Part shown: positions 12,982 to 27,900 of the stretch, in pieces
How the letters are laid out: each line of letters begins with the position of its first letter
How positions within the stretch are numbered: position 1 is the stretch's first letter
Made by a program: the position numbers and the translations under genes
Source: Streptomyces endocoffeicus
Lineage (GTDB): Bacteria > Actinomycetota > Actinomycetes > Streptomycetales > Streptomycetaceae
Length of the DNA stretch: 64,000 nt
Assembly: GCF_016741935.1 (NCBI RefSeq)
Contig: NZ_JAERRG010000002.1
Location: forward strand, 310,001-374,000
Reading direction: 5' to 3'
Notes under the pieces: model-generated
Told to the model about the DNA's origin: nothing
What the model saw: only the letters and a program-made list of their open reading frames with translations
Databases searched by the model: none

Positions 12982-15900
12982 ATGTCGGATCAGGACAAGA
13001 TCCTCGACTACCTCAAGCGGGTAACTGCCGATCTGCACCAGACGCGGCAGCGTCTTCGCGAGGTCGAGTCGCAGGAGCCTGAGCCGATCGCGATCGTCGG
13101 CATGAGCTGCCGGTTCCCCGGAGGCGTCACGTCTCCGGAGGAGCTGTGGGAGCTCGTGGCCGCGGGCGGTGACGCCATCGCGGACTTCCCCACGGACCGT
13201 GGCTGGGACACCGACGCGCTCTTCGCCGACGACCCCGACGAGCAGGGCACCAGCTACACCGACAAGGGCGGGTTCCTCGACGGCGCGGGCGAGTTCGACG
13301 CGGCGTTCTTCGGGATCAGCCCGCGCGAGACCCTCGGCATGGACCCGCAGCAGCGGCTGCTGCTGGAGACGTCCTGGGAGGCGTTCGAGCGGGCCGGGAT
13401 CGACCCGGCCACGCTCCGCGGCAGCAAGGCCGGTGTCTTCGTCGGCACCAACGGCCAGGACTACCCGGAGCTGATGCACACGCTGCCGCAGGGCGTGGAG
13501 CAGTATCTGCTCACCGGCAACGCCGCCAGCGTCATCTCCGGCCGGATCTCCTACACCTTCGGCCTGGAGGGCCCGGCGCTCACCGTCGACACCGCGTGCT
13601 CGGCGTCACTGGTGGCACTGCACCTGGCCATCCAGGCGCTGCGCAACGGCGAGTGCTCGCTGGCGCTCACCGGCGGTGTCACGGTGATGAACAGCCCGCG
13701 CGCGTTCATCAACTTCAGCCGCCAGCGCGGTCTCGCGCCCGACGGCCGCTGCAAGGCGTTCGCGGACGGCGCGGACGGCACCGGCTGGGGCGAGGGCGTC
13801 GGCATGCTGCTCGTCGAGCGGCTGTCGGACGCGCGAAAGAACGGCCACAAGGTGCTGGCCGTCGTCCGTGGCTCCGCCATCAACCAGGACGGCGCCTCCA
13901 ACGGTCTGACCGCGCCCAACGGCCCGTCCCAGCAGCGCGTCATCCGGCAGGCGCTCACCGACGCCCGGCTCACCCCGGCCCAGGTGGACGCCGTCGAGGC
14001 ACACGGCACCGGCACCAGCCTCGGCGACCCCATCGAGGCCCAGGCCCTGCTCGCCACGTACGGGCAGAACCGGGCCGAGGGCCGCCCGCTGTGGCTCGGC
14101 TCGGTCAAGTCCAACTTCGGGCACACCCAGGCCGCCGCCGGTGTCGCCGGAATCATCAAGATGGTCAAGGCCATCGAGCACGGGGTGCTGCCCAGGACCC
14201 TGCACGTCGACGCGCCCTCCCGGGACGTGGACTGGGACGCGGGCGCCGTCTCCCTGCTCACCGAGAACACCCCGTGGCCGGAGACCGGCCAGCCGCGCCG
14301 CGCGGGCATCTCCTCCTTCGGTGTGAGCGGTACGAACGCGCACACCGTCATCGAGCAGGCACCCGCCGAGGACCGCGAGGCCCCCGGCGATGACACGACG
14401 CCCTCGGAGTGGACCGGCATCGGCGGGCAGGTGCCGCTGCTGGTGTCCGCGCAGAGCGCACCGGCGCTGCGCGCCCAGGCCGAGCGGCTCACCGCCCGGT
14501 TGCGGGACGACCCGGGCCTCGGCCTGGTCGACCTGGCCCACTCGCTGGCCACCACCCGCGCCGCACTGGACCACCGGGCCGTGGTCCTCACGGGCGAGGG
14601 CGGCCGCGACGAACTGCTGCGCGGACTGGCCGAACTCGCCGCGGACGCCCCCTCGGACGCCCCCGCGGGCGGCGTCGTCCGGGACGAGGTCGCCGAGGGC
14701 AAGGTCGCGTTCCTCTTCACCGGCCAGGGCAGCCAGCGCCCCGGAATGGGCCGTGAGCTGTACGCGGCCGTCCCGGCCTTCGCCCGCGCCCTGGACGAGG
14801 TGTGCGCCGAGTTCGACCAGCACCTTCAGCGGCCGCTGCGCGAGGTGATGTTCGGCGACGACAGCGGGTCGGACGACAGCGGATCGGACGACAGCGGGCT
14901 GCTGGACCGCACCGGCTACACCCAGCCCGCGCTGTTCGCCCTCGAAGTGGCGCTGTTCCGGCTGCTGGAGACGTGGGGCGTCAAGCCTGACTTCCTCGTC
15001 GGCCACTCCATCGGTGAACTGGCCGCCGCGCAGGTGGCGGGCGTGCTGTCGCTCGCGGACGCGGCGAAGCTGGTGGCCGCGCGCGGCCGGCTGATGGAGG
15101 AACTGCCCGCCGGTGGCGCGATGATCGCGATCCAGGCGTCCGAGGACGAGGTGGCGCCGCTGCTCACCGAGCGGGTCTCGATCGCCGCCCTCAACGGGCC
15201 GACGTCGGTCGTCATCGCGGGTGACGAGGACGCGGCTGTCGCGATCGCGGCCGGCTTCGAGGCGCGGGGCCGCAAGACCAAGCGGCTCACCGTCAGCCAC
15301 GCGTTCCACTCACCGCGCATGGACGGCATGCTGGACGCCTTCCGCGAGGTCGCGCGGCAGGTGACCTACGCCCCGCCGGTCATCCCCATCATCTCCAACC
15401 TCACCGGCGGTTCGGTCTCCGCCGACGAGATCTGCTCGCCCGACTACTGGGTCCGGCACGTCCGCGAGGCGGTCCGCTTCACCGACGGCATCCGCCGGCT
15501 CGAGGAGTACGACGTCGCCACGTATGTGGAGCTGGGCCCCGACGGGGTGCTCTCCGCCATGGCGCAGGACTGCGTCACCGGCGACGGCGCCGCGTTCGTG
15601 CCCGTGCTGCGCGGCGACCGCCCCGAGGCCACCGCCCTGGCGGGCGCCCTCGCCCGCGCCCATGTCCACGGCGTGGCCGTCGACTGGGCCGCGGTTTTCG
15701 AGGGCTCCGGCGCCCGCCGCGTCGAACTGCCCACCTACGCCTTCCAGCGCGAGCTGTACTGGCCCGAGCCGCCCGGCCCGTGGACCGGCGACGTCACCGC
15801 CTCCGGGCTCGGCTCCGCCGACCATCCGCTGCTCGGCGCCGCCGTGTCGCTCGCCGACGGCGCCGGATTCCTGTTCACCGGGCGGCTGTCCCTCCAGACC

Positions 15901-18900
15901 CACCCGTGGCTGGCCGACCACGCCGTCATGGACACCGTGCTGCTGCCCGGCACCGCCTTCGTCGAGCTGGCCATCCGCGCGGGTGACCACGCGGGCGCGG
16001 ACGTCCTGGAGGAGCTCACCCTCGAGGCCCCGCTGGTGCTGCCCCCGCAGGGCGGCGTCCAGCTCCAGGTGTCCGTGGGCGCGCCGGACGAGACCGGCCG
16101 CCGCTCGCTGACCCTGCACTCGCGCCTGGAGGAGGCCCCCGACGGCACCTGGGGCGAGGGCGACTGGACCCGCCACGCCACCGGTGTGCTCGCCGCCGGC
16201 GCCACCACCCCTGACGAGCACCTCACCGCATGGCCCCCGGCCGGTGCCACCGAGGTCCCCGTGGACGGCCTCTACGAATGGCTCGCCGAGACCGGATTCG
16301 CCTACGGCCCGGTCTTCCAGGGGCTCCAGGGCGCTTGGCAGCACGGCGACCACGTGTACGCCGAGGTGCGGCTGCCCGAGAGCGCCCGCGCCGAGGCCGA
16401 GCTGTTCGGGCTGCACCCGGCGCTGCTGGACGCGGCCCTGCACGCCGTGGGCATCGGCTCCCTCCTGGAGGACACCGAACACGGCCGCCTCCCCTTCTCC
16501 TGGAGCGGTGTCCGGCTGCACGCCGTGGGCGCCGCCACGCTGCGCGTCCGGCTCTCGCCCGCCGGTCAGGACGCGGTGGCCGTGCTGGTGACGGATGAGA
16601 GCGGCGCGCCCGTCGCCTCCGTCGACTCGCTGCTGCTGCGCCCCGTCTCGCCCGACCAGGTGCACGCCGCGCGCGGCGCCTTCCACGAGGCGCTGTTCCA
16701 CGTCGAGTGGGCCCACGCGCCGGTCCCCGCCAACACCACCGTCGTGGCCGGGCAGTGGGCGGTGCTGGGCGCCGAACACCCCGAGCTCGCCCTCGCCCTG
16801 CCCACCGCCGCCGGATACGCCGACCTGGCCGCGCTCGGCGCGGCCGTGGACGCCGGGGCCCCGGTGCCGCGGGCCGTCGTCGCGCCGTTCTTCGCGGATG
16901 ACACCGGGCTGCCCGTCGAGACCGCCGTGCGCGAGGCCCTGCACCGCGCGCTGGAGCTGGTCCAGAACTGGCTCGCCGACGCCCGCTTCGAGGGCTCCCG
17001 GCTGGTGATCGCCACCCGTGGCGCCGTCGCCACCTCGACGGACGCCGACACCGAGGACCTGGTCCACGCCCCGCTGTGGGGTCTGCTGCGCTCCGCGCAG
17101 TCCGAGAACCCGGACCGTTTCGTCCTCGCCGATATCGATGGCCGCGACGAGTCCTACCGTGCGCTCTCCGCCGCCCTGGCCACCGGCGAATCGCAGCTCG
17201 CCGTCCGCGCCGGGACCGTGGTCGTACCGCGCCTGGCCAAGGTCGCCGCCGACCCCGAGCAGACCGCCCCCGCCCTCGACCCCGAGGGCACCGCCCTGGT
17301 CACCGGCGCCACCGGCACCCTCGGCGGGCTGGTCGCCCGCCACTTGGTGGCCGAGCACGGCATACGCCATCTGCTGCTGCTCAGCAGGCGCGGGGGAGAC
17401 GCCCACGGCGCCGCCGAACTCGTCGCCGAGCTGCGCGAGTCGGGCGCCGAGGTCACCCTCGCCGCCTGCGACGTGGCCGACCGCGCCGCGCTCGCCGAGG
17501 TGCTGGCCGCCATCCCGGCCGAGCACCCGCTGACCGCCGTGGTGCACACCGCCGGTGTGCTCGACGACGGTGTCATCGGCTCGCTGACTGCCGAGCGCGT
17601 CGACCGCGTCCTGCCGCCCAAGGTGGACGCCGCGTGGCACCTCCACGAGCTGACGCGCGAGCTGGACCTGTCGGCGTTCGTCCTGTTCTCCGCCGCCGCC
17701 GGAACGCTCGGCGGCCCCGGCCAGGCCAACTACGCGGCCGCCAACGCCTTCCTGGACGCCCTCGCCCACCGGCGCCGCGCCCAGGGGCTGCCCGCCACCG
17801 CCCTCGCCTGGGGCCTGTGGGCCGAGCGCAGCGGGATGACCGGCGACCTGGACGACGCCGACATCCAGCGCATCACCCGCGCCGGAGTGGCCGCCCTCTC
17901 CTCCGAGGAGGGCCTCGCCCTCCTGGACACCGCCCGCGCCGTGGGCGACCCCGCGCTCGTCCCCATGCACCTGGACCTGGCGCCGCTGCGCCACGCCGAC
18001 GCCACCATGGTCCCCGCGCTGCTGCGCGGCCTGGTGCGGGCCCCCGGCCGCCGGGTGGTCGAGGCGGGCGGCGCCGCCGCCCCCGGCGGGCTCGCCGACC
18101 GGCTCCTCGGGCTGTCCGTCCCCGAGCGCGACCGGCTGCTGCTGGAGATCGTCTGCGGTCAGGTGGCCGCCGTCCTCGGCTACGCGGGCCCGGAGGCCGT
18201 CGGCTCGGCACGCGCCTTCAAGGAGCTGGGCTTCGACTCGCTCACCGCCGTCGAGCTGCGCAACCGCCTCGGCGCCGTCACCGGCGTACGGCTCCCGGCC
18301 ACCCTCGTCTTCGACTACCCGACGCCGACCGCGCTCGCCGGATTCCTGCGCACCGAGATCCTCGGCGACCAGGCCGACGAGGCCGCCGCGGCCCCGGCCG
18401 CCACCGTGGCCGTCGCCGACGACGAGCCCATCGCCATCGTCGGCATGAGCTGCCGCTACCCCGGCGGGGTCACCAGCCCCGAGGAGCTGTGGCAGCTGGT
18501 CACCGGCTCGGTGGACGCCATCTCCGGCTTCCCGACCGACCGCGGCTGGCAGCTGGAGGGGCTGCTGGGCGACGACCCCGAGCAGACGGGCACCAGCGCC
18601 ACCATCGAGGGCGGATTCCTCTACGACGCGGGCGAGTTCGACCCCGACTTCTTCGGCATCAACCCGCGTGAAGCCCTCGCCATGGACCCCCACCAGCGGC
18701 TGCTGCTGGAGAGCTCCTGGGAGGCGTTCGAGCGGGCCGGGATCGACCCGGCGACCGTACGCGGCAGCAAGACCGGCGTCTTCGCGGGCGTCATGTACCA
18801 CGACTACCTCTCCCGGCTGACCGCCCTGCCGGAGGGCCTGGAGGGCTACCTCGGCACCGGTACGGCGGGCAGCGTGGCCTCCGGCCGGGTGGCGTACACC

Positions 18901-21900
18901 TTCGGTCTGGAGGGCCCGGCGGTCACCATCGACACGGCGTGTTCGTCGTCGCTGGTGGCGCTGCATCTGGCGGCGCAGGCGCTGCGCAACGGCGAGTGCA
19001 CGATGGCCCTCGCGGGCGGTGTCACCGTCATGTCCACCCCGGACACCTTCATCGACTTCAGCCGCCAGGGCGGTCTTTCGGCCAGCGGCCGCTGCAAGTC
19101 CTTCTCGGCCGACGCGGACGGCACCGGCTGGGCCGAGGGCGTGGGCATGCTGCTCGTCGAGCGGCTGTCGGACGCGGAGAAGAACGGCCACAAGGTGCTG
19201 GCGGTCGTGCGGGGCACGGCCGTCAACCAGGACGGTGCGTCCAATGGTCTGACGGCGCCGAACGGCCCCTCCCAGCAGCGGGTGATCCGGCAGGCGCTGG
19301 CGAACGCACGCCTGACGGCTGGTGATGTGGACGCGGTCGAGGCGCACGGCACGGGCACCACGCTGGGCGACCCGATCGAGGCGCAGGCGCTGCTGGCCAC
19401 GTACGGCAAGGAGAAGACCGAGGACCAGCCGCTGTGGCTGGGCTCCATCAAGTCCAACTTCGGCCACACCCAGGCCGCCGCCGGTGTCGCGGGCATCATC
19501 AAGATGGTGCAGGCCATGCACCACGGCGTACTGCCCCGGTCGCTGCACCTCGACGAGCCGTCGCCGCATGTGGACTGGGCGGCGGGTGCGGTGTCGCTGC
19601 TGAGCGAGGCGCGGGAGTGGCCGGAGACCGGGCGTCCGCGCCGGGCCGGTGTCTCCTCCTTCGGCGTCAGCGGCACCAACGCGCACGCCATCATCGAGCA
19701 GGCGCCGGAGACCGAACCGGCCGAGGGCTCCGCGCTTCCGGCCGCCCGGCCGTCCGTGCTGCCGTGGACCGTGTCCGGGAAGAACGCCGACGCGCTGCGG
19801 GCGCAGGCCGAGCGGCTGCTCGCCGACCTCGAACAGCGGCCGGACGTCTCCCCGACCGACCTGGCGTACTCGCTCGCGACCTCCCGTGCCGCGCTGGACC
19901 ACCGCGCCGTCGTGGTCGGCGGGGACCGTGCGGCGCTGATCTCGGGCCTGGAGGCGCTGGCGCGCGGCGAGTCGGCCGCGGGGCTGGTCCAGGGCTCGGT
20001 GGCGGACGGCAAGGTGGCCTTCCTGTTCACCGGGCAGGGCAGCCAGCGGCTCGGCATGGGCCGTGAGCTCTACGACGCCTACCCGGTGTTCGCGGAGTCG
20101 TTCGACACCGTCTGCGACGAACTGGACGCGTATCTCGAACGACCGCTGAAGACGGTGGTGTTCGGGGACGACGCGGCGGAGCTGGACCAGACAGGGTTCA
20201 CCCAGCCCGCGCTGTTCGCCATCGAGGTGGCGCTGTTCCGGCTGGTCTCGGAGGCGTGGGGGCTGCGGCCCGACTTCCTCTCCGGGCACTCCATCGGTGA
20301 GCTGGCCGCCGCGCATGTGGCGGGTGTGCTCTCGCTCGCGGACGCCGCGAAGCTGGTGGCGGCGCGTGGGCGGTTGATGCAGGCGCTTCCGGCCGGTGGC
20401 GCGATGATCGCCGTCCAGGCGTCCGAGGACGAGGTGGCGCCGCTGCTCAACGAGCGCGTCTCGATAGCCGCCCTCAACGGCCCGGCCTCCGTGGTCATCG
20501 CGGGCGACGAGGACGCGGCGGCCGAGATCGCTGCCGGTTTCGAGGCGCGGGGTCGTAAGACCAAGCGGCTCACCGTCAGCCACGCGTTCCACTCGCCGCG
20601 TATGGACGGGATGCTGGAGGCGTTCCGCGAGGTGGCGGAGGGGCTCGCGTACGAGGCCCCGCGCATTCCGATCGTCTCCAACCTCACCGGAAACGTGGTC
20701 TCCGCCGACGAGATCACCACCCCCGACTTCTGGGTGCGCCACGTCCGCGAGGCCGTCCGCTTCCTGGATGGCATCCGCACCCTGGAGGCCCAGGGCGTCA
20801 CCACCTACCTCGAACTCGGCCCCGACGGTGTGCTCTCCGCGATGGCCCAGGAGTGCGTCACCGACGCCGACGCCGACGCGGCTGCCGGTTTCGCCGCCGC
20901 GCTGCGCAAGGACCGCGCCGAGGCCGAGACCGTCGCCACCGCCCTCGCCGCCCTGTACGTCCGTGGTGTGACCCCGGACTGGGCCGCGTACTTCGCCGGG
21001 ACCGGCGCTCACCGCGTCGACCTGCCGACCTATGCCTTCCAGCACCGCCGCTTCTGGCTGACGTCCCCCGCGGGCTTCGTGGGCGACGTGGAGTCGGCGG
21101 GCCTGGACCGGGCCGACCACCCGCTGCTGGGCGCGGCCGTGCCGCTGGCGGACTCCGACGGCTTCCTGTTCACCGGTCGGCTGTCTCTGGAAAGCCACCC
21201 GTGGCTGGCCGACCACGCCGTCATGGGCACCGTCCTGCTGCCCGGCACCGCCTTCGTCGAACTGGCCATCCGCGCCGGTGACCAGGTGGGCTGCGACCGG
21301 CTGGACGAGCTGACGATCGAGGCGCCGCTGGTGCTGCCCGAGCGTGGCGCGGTCCAGCTGCAGATCGTCGTCGGCGCCCCGCGTCAGGACGGGCACCGCA
21401 CGCTGGAGCTGTACTCGCGGGCGCAGGACGCGCCCGCCGAGCTGCCGTGGATCCGGCATGCGAGCGGTGTGCTGGTGGCCGGTGGCCCGCGGCCCTCGTT
21501 CGACCTGACGGCATGGCCGCCGCAGGGCGCCGAGCCCGCCGAGGTCGAGGGGCTCTACGAGCACCTGGCGCAGGGCGGTTTCGCGTACGGCCCGATGTTC
21601 CAGGGGCTGACGGCGGCCTGGCTGCGCGGCGACGAGGTGTTCGCCGAGGTGCGGCTGCCGGAGGACCGCAAGGCCGACGCGGGCGGGTTCGGGCTGCACC
21701 CGGCGCTGCTGGACGCCGCGCTGCACAGCACGTTCGCCCGCGCGGACGGCGATGAGCAGGGCCGGCTGCCGTTCTCCTGGAGCGGGGTGTCGCTGCACGC
21801 GGTCGGCGCCGACGCGCTCCGGGTCCGGCTGACCCCGGCCGGTGCCGACGGCGTGTCGCTGGAGCTGGCCGACGGCACCGGTGCCCCGGTGGCCTCGGTC

Positions 21901-24900
21901 GAGCAGCTCGCGCTGCGCCCGGTCTCGGCCGGGCAGCTCGCCGAGGGCCGCTCCGCCGCGTACCACGAGTCGCTGTACCGGCTGGACTGGGCGACCGTGC
22001 CGATGTCCACCGAGAGCCCGGCCGCGTCCTGGACGGTGCTCGGCGAGGGCGAGGGCACGCCCGCCCCGCTGACCTCCGGTGCCGCGATCCACGCCGACCT
22101 GGACGCGCTGGCCGCTGCCGGGGACGCCCCCGCGTACGTCCTGGCGTACCTCGACCCGCGCGGCGCCACCGGTGACGAGGTGACCGCCGCCGTCCACACC
22201 GCCACCCAGCGGACGCTGGCGCTCGTCCGGGCGTGGCTGGCCGACGACCGGTTCGCCGCGTCCCAGCTGGTGCTCGTCACCCGGGGCGCGGTCGCCACCG
22301 CGGGCGACGCCGGGACCCACGACCTGCCGCACGCCCCGGTGTGGGGTCTGGTGCGCTCGGCGCAGTCGGAGAACCCGGACCGGCTGGTGCTGGTGGACCT
22401 CGACGGCACCGACGCCTCCTACGAGGCGCTGGGCGCCGCGCTCGCCTCCGGCGAGCCGCAGTTCGTACTGCGCCGGGGCGCCGTCCACGCCCCCCGGCTG
22501 GCGCGCACCGCCGCCAGTGGGCCCATGGTGCCGCCGCCCGGTGAACCGGCCTGGCGGCTGGACATCCAGGACAAGGGCACCCTGGAGAACCTCACCCTGC
22601 TGCCCAGCCCGGAGGCCGCCGCGCCGCTGGAGGCCGGGCAGGTGCGGGTCGCGGTCCGGGCCGCCGGTGTGAACTTCCGCGATGTGCTCAACGCGCTCGG
22701 CATGTACCCCGGTGACGCGGGCCTGATGGGCAGCGAGGGCGCGGGAGTCGTCCTCGAGACCGGCCCCGGGGTCACCGATCTGGCGCCCGGCGACCGGGTG
22801 ATGGGCATGCTGCCCGGCGGCTTCGGCCCGCTGGTGGCTGTGGACCGCCGCATGGTCGTGCCGATGCCGGAGGGCTGGTCGTACGCCCAGGCCGCGTCCG
22901 TGCCGATCGTCTTCATGACGGCCTACTACGCGCTGCGCGACCTGGCCGGCCTCCAGGGCGGGGAGTCGCTGCTGGTGCACGCCGCCGCCGGTGGTGTCGG
23001 CATGGCCGCCGTCCAGCTGGCCCGCCACTGGGGCGTGGACGTCTACGCCACCGCCAGCCAGGGCAAGTGGGACACGCTGCGCTCGCTGGGGCTGGCCGAC
23101 GACCGGATCGCCTCCTCCCGCGACCTGGCCTTCGAGGAGAAGTTCCGCGAGGCCAGCGGCGGTCGCGGCGTCGATGTCGTACTGGACTCGCTGGCCCGGG
23201 AGTTCGTGGACGCGTCGCTGCGACTGCTGCCGCGCGGCGGCCGGTTCGTCGAGATGGGCAAGACCGACGTCCGGGCGCCGGAGGAGGTCGCCGCCGCCTA
23301 CCCCGGCGTCTCCTACCAGGCGTTCGACCTCACCGAGGCGGGCCTGGACCGCATCCAGGAGATGCTGTGCGAGCTGCTGGAGCTGTTCCGGCGGGGCGCG
23401 CTGCGGGCGCTGCCGATCACCGCGTGGGATCTGCGGCAGGCCCCGGACGCGTTCCGCTACCTCAGCCAGGCCCGCCACATCGGCAAGGTCGTGCTCACCG
23501 TGCCCGCCCCGTGGAACCCGGACGGCACGGTGCTGATCACCGGCGGCACCGGCACCCTGGGCGGCCTGGTCGCCCGGCACGCGGTCACCGAGCGCGGTGT
23601 ACGCCGCCTGGTGCTCACCAGCCGCCGTGGTGAGCAGGCCGCGGGCGCGGCCGAACTCGCCGCCGAGCTGCGCGAGCTGGGCGCCGAGGTCACCATCGCC
23701 GCCTGCGACGCGGCCGACCGGGACGCGCTCGCCGCCGTCCTGGCCGACATCCCCGCCGGGCGTCCGCTGACCGCCGTGGTGCACACCGCCGGTGTGCTGG
23801 ACGACGGGGTGATCGACGCGCTGACGCCGGAGCGGCTGGAGAAGGTGCTGCGCCCCAAGGTGGACGCGGCCGTCAATCTGCACGAGCTGACCCGCGACCA
23901 GGACCTGGCCGCGTTCGTGCTGTTCTCCTCGGCGGCCGGGACGTTCGGCGGCCCCGGACAGGCCAACTACGCCGCGGCCAACTCCTTCCTGGACGCCCTG
24001 GCCCGCCACCGCCAGTCCCAGGGCCTCGCCGCCACCTCGCTGGCCTGGGGCCTGTGGGCCGAGGCCAGCGGGATGACGGGTGAGCTGGAGGCCACCGACA
24101 AGTCCCGGATGACCCGCTCCGGAGTGCTGGGGCTGTCCTCCACCGAGGGCCTGGCGCTGTTCGACGCCGCCCAGGAGGTGGGCGACGCCTTCCTGGTGCC
24201 CATGCAGCTCGACCTGGCGCCGCTCACCGGCGCGCCCATCGAGATGGTGCCGCCGCTGCTGCGCGGTCTGGTGCGCGGCGGTACGACCCGCCGCACCGCC
24301 GAGTCGGGCGCGGCCCAGGACGGCTCCTCGCTGGTGGAGCGGCTGGTCCGGCTGGACGCGGCCGAGCGCGAGCAGACCCTGCTGGACCTGGTGCGCGCCC
24401 AGGTGGCCGTGGTGCTCGGCCATGACTCGCCCGACGCGGTGGAGGCGAGCCGGGCCTTCAAGGACCTCGGCTTCGACTCGCTGACCGCGGTGGAGTTCCG
24501 CAACCGCCTCGGCGCCGCCGCCGGGCTGCGGCTGCCCGCCACGCTGGTCTTCGACTACCCGACGCCGACCGCGCTCGCCGGATATCTGCTGGCGGAACTG
24601 CTCGGCTCCGAGGCGGCCGCGGCCGTCCCCGCACGGGCCGAGGGCCCGGCGGGCGCCGGGACGGACGAGGACGACCCGATCGCCATCATCGCGATGAGCT
24701 GCCGCTTCCCCGGGGATGTGCGCACCCCCGAGGACCTGTGGGAGCTGCTGGCCGAGGGCCGGGACGGCATCGCCCGGCTGCCGGAGGACCGGGGCTGGGA
24801 CCTCGAGGCGTTCTACGACCCGGACCCGGACCGGCCCGGCACCTCGTACGCCCGCGAGGGCGGCTTCTACTACGACGCCCACCACTTCGACCCGGCCTTC

Positions 24901-27900
24901 TTCGGCATCAACCCGCGCGAGGCGCTCGCCATGGACCCCCAGCAGCGGCTGCTGCTGGAGACCTCCTGGGAGTCCTTCGAGCGGGCGGGCCTCGACCCGG
25001 GGGCGCTGCGCGGCAAGCAGGTCGGCGTGTTCGTCGGCCAGATGCACAACGACTACGTGTCCCGGCTGCACACCGTCCCGGAGGGCGTCGAGGGCTATCT
25101 CGGCACCGGCGGCTCCAGCAGCATCGCCTCCGGCCGGGTGGCGTACACCTTCGGCTTCGAGGGTCCGGCCGTCACCGTCGACACGGCGTGTTCGTCGTCG
25201 TTGGTGGCGCTGCACCTGGCGGCGCAGGCGCTGCGCAACGGCGAGTGCACGATGGCGCTCGCGGGCGGTGTCACCATCATCACCACCCCCGACGTCTTCA
25301 CCGAGTTCAGCCGCCAGCGCGGCCTGGCCAGGAACGGCCGCTGCAAGCCGTTCGCCGCGGCCGCCGACGGCACGGCCTGGGGTGAGGGCGTGGGCATGCT
25401 GCTGGTGGAGCGGCTCTCGGACGCCCGGCGCAACGGCCACAAGGTGCTGGCGGTCGTGCGGGGCACGGCGGTCAACCAGGACGGTGCGTCGAATGGTCTG
25501 ACGGCGCCGAACGGTCCGTCGCAGCAGCGGGTGATCCGTCAGGCGCTGGCGAACGCGGGTCTGACGGCTGGTGATGTGGACGCGGTGGAGGCGCACGGTA
25601 CGGGTACGACGCTGGGCGACCCGATCGAGGCGCAGGCGCTGCTGGCCACGTACGGCAAGGAGAAGTCTCCCGAGCAGCCCCTGTGGCTGGGCTCGATCAA
25701 GTCCAACTTCGGCCACACCCAGGCCGCGGCCGGTGTCGCGGGCATCATCAAGATGGTGCAGGCGATGCGCCACGGAGTGCTGCCGAAGTCGCTGCACATC
25801 GATGAGCCGTCGCCGCATGTGGACTGGGCGGCGGGTGCGGTGTCGCTGCTGAGCGAGGCGCGGGAGTGGCCGGAGACCGGGCGTCCGCGCCGGGCCGGTA
25901 TCTCGTCCTTCGGCATGAGCGGCACCAACGCGCACACCATCATCGAGCAGGTGCCGGAGCCCGAGACGGCCGAGGCTTCCGCGCTCCCGCCGGGTGAGCC
26001 GTCCGTGCTGCCGTCGGCGCTGCCGTCCGTGCTGCCGTCGGCGCTGCCGTCCGTGCTGCCGTGGGTGCTGTCCGCCAAGACCCCCGAGGCGCTGCGCGCC
26101 CAGGGGGCCCGGCTCCGCGCCCATGTGGCCGACCGTCCCGAGCCGTCCCTGGCCGACCTCGGCCACTCCCTGGTCACCTCCCGGGTGCCCTTCGAGCACC
26201 GGGCGACCCTCGTCGCCCGGGACCGGGACGCCTTCCTGGCCGGTCTCGACGCCCTCGCCGAGGGCCGCACCACGACCGGTCTTGTCGAGGGCGCGGTAGC
26301 CGAGGGCGGCAAGCTGGCCGTCCTGTTCACCGGCCAGGGCAGCCAGCGGCTCGGCATGGGCCGTGAGCTCTACGACGCCTACCCGGCGTTCGCGGAGGCG
26401 CTGGACGAGATCTGCGACGCGCTGGACCCGCATCTCGAACGACCGCTGAAGACGGTGATGTTCGGGGACGACGCGGAGCAGCTGGACCGGACCGGGTTCA
26501 CCCAGCCCGCGCTGTTCGCGATCGAGGTGGCGCTGTTCCGCCTGGTCGAGGCGTGGGGTGTGAAGCCGGACTTCCTCTCCGGCCACTCCATCGGCGAACT
26601 GGCGGCGGCCCATGTCGCCGGTGTGCTGTCGCTCGACGACGCCGCCAAGCTGGTGGCCGCCCGTGGCCGGCTGATGCAGCGGCTGCCCGCCGGTGGCGCG
26701 ATGATCGCCGTCCAGGCGTCCGAGGACGAGGTGACCCCGCGGCTCGGCAAGCGCGTGAGCATCGCCGCCGTCAACGGCCCGACCTCGGTCGTGGTCGCGG
26801 GCGACGAGGACGCGGCACTGGAGATCGCGGCGGCCTTCGAGGCGGAGGGCCGCAAGACCAAGCGGCTCACCGTCAGCCACGCGTTCCACTCGCCCCACAT
26901 GGACGGCATGCTGGACGCCTTCCGCGAGGTGGCGCACGAGGTGACGTACCAGCCCCCGCGCATCCCGATCGTGTCCAACCTGACCGGTGCCGTGGTCTCC
27001 GCCGAGGAGATCATGACGGCCGACTTCTGGGTGCGCCACGTCCGCGAGGCCGTGCGCTTCCTGGACGGTGTCCGGACGATGGAGGCCCAGGGCATCACCA
27101 CCTACCTGGAACTGGGCCCCGACGGTGTCCTGACCGCCATGGCCCAGGACTGCGTGACCGACGCCGACGCGGCCGCCTTCGCCGCCGCGCTGCGCAAGGG
27201 CCGCCCCGAGGCCGAGACGCTGCTCACGGCGATCGGCACCGCCCATGTCCGGGGCGCCGCCGTGGACTTCGGTCCGCTGTACGCCCCGTACGGCCCGCGA
27301 CTGGTCGATCTGCCGACGTACGCCTTCCAGCGCCGCTCGTTCTGGCTGGACGCCGGACCGGTCGGCGGCGACGCCACCGCGATCGGCCTGCACGCGGCGG
27401 GCCACCCGCTGCTGGGCGCCGCCGTGGAACTGCCCGATTCGGACGGCATCGCCTTCACCGGACGGCTCTCCCTCCAGACCCAGCCCTGGCTGGCCGACCA
27501 CGCCGTCATGGGCACGGTGCTGCTGCCCGGCACCGCCTTCGTGGAACTGGCCCTGCGCGCCGGGGACCACGCGGGCTGCGACCGCCTCGACGAACTCACC
27601 CTGGAAGCCCCCCTGATCGTCCCGGACCAGGGCGCCATCCAACTCCGACTCTCCCTCGCCGCCCCCGACGACACCGGCCGCCGCGCGCTGACCCTGCACT
27701 CGCGTGCCGAGGGCGCCCCGACGGACGAACCGTGGCTGCGCCACGCAACGGGAGCGCTGGCGGCGTCGGACGCCACGACCCCGTCGTTCAACCTGACAGC
27801 CTGGCCCCCGGCGGAAGCCGAAAGGGTCGAGGTAGAGGGCCTCTACGAGGGCCTGGCCGATTCGGGCTTCGCCTACGGCCCGGTCTTCCAGGGCCTGACG

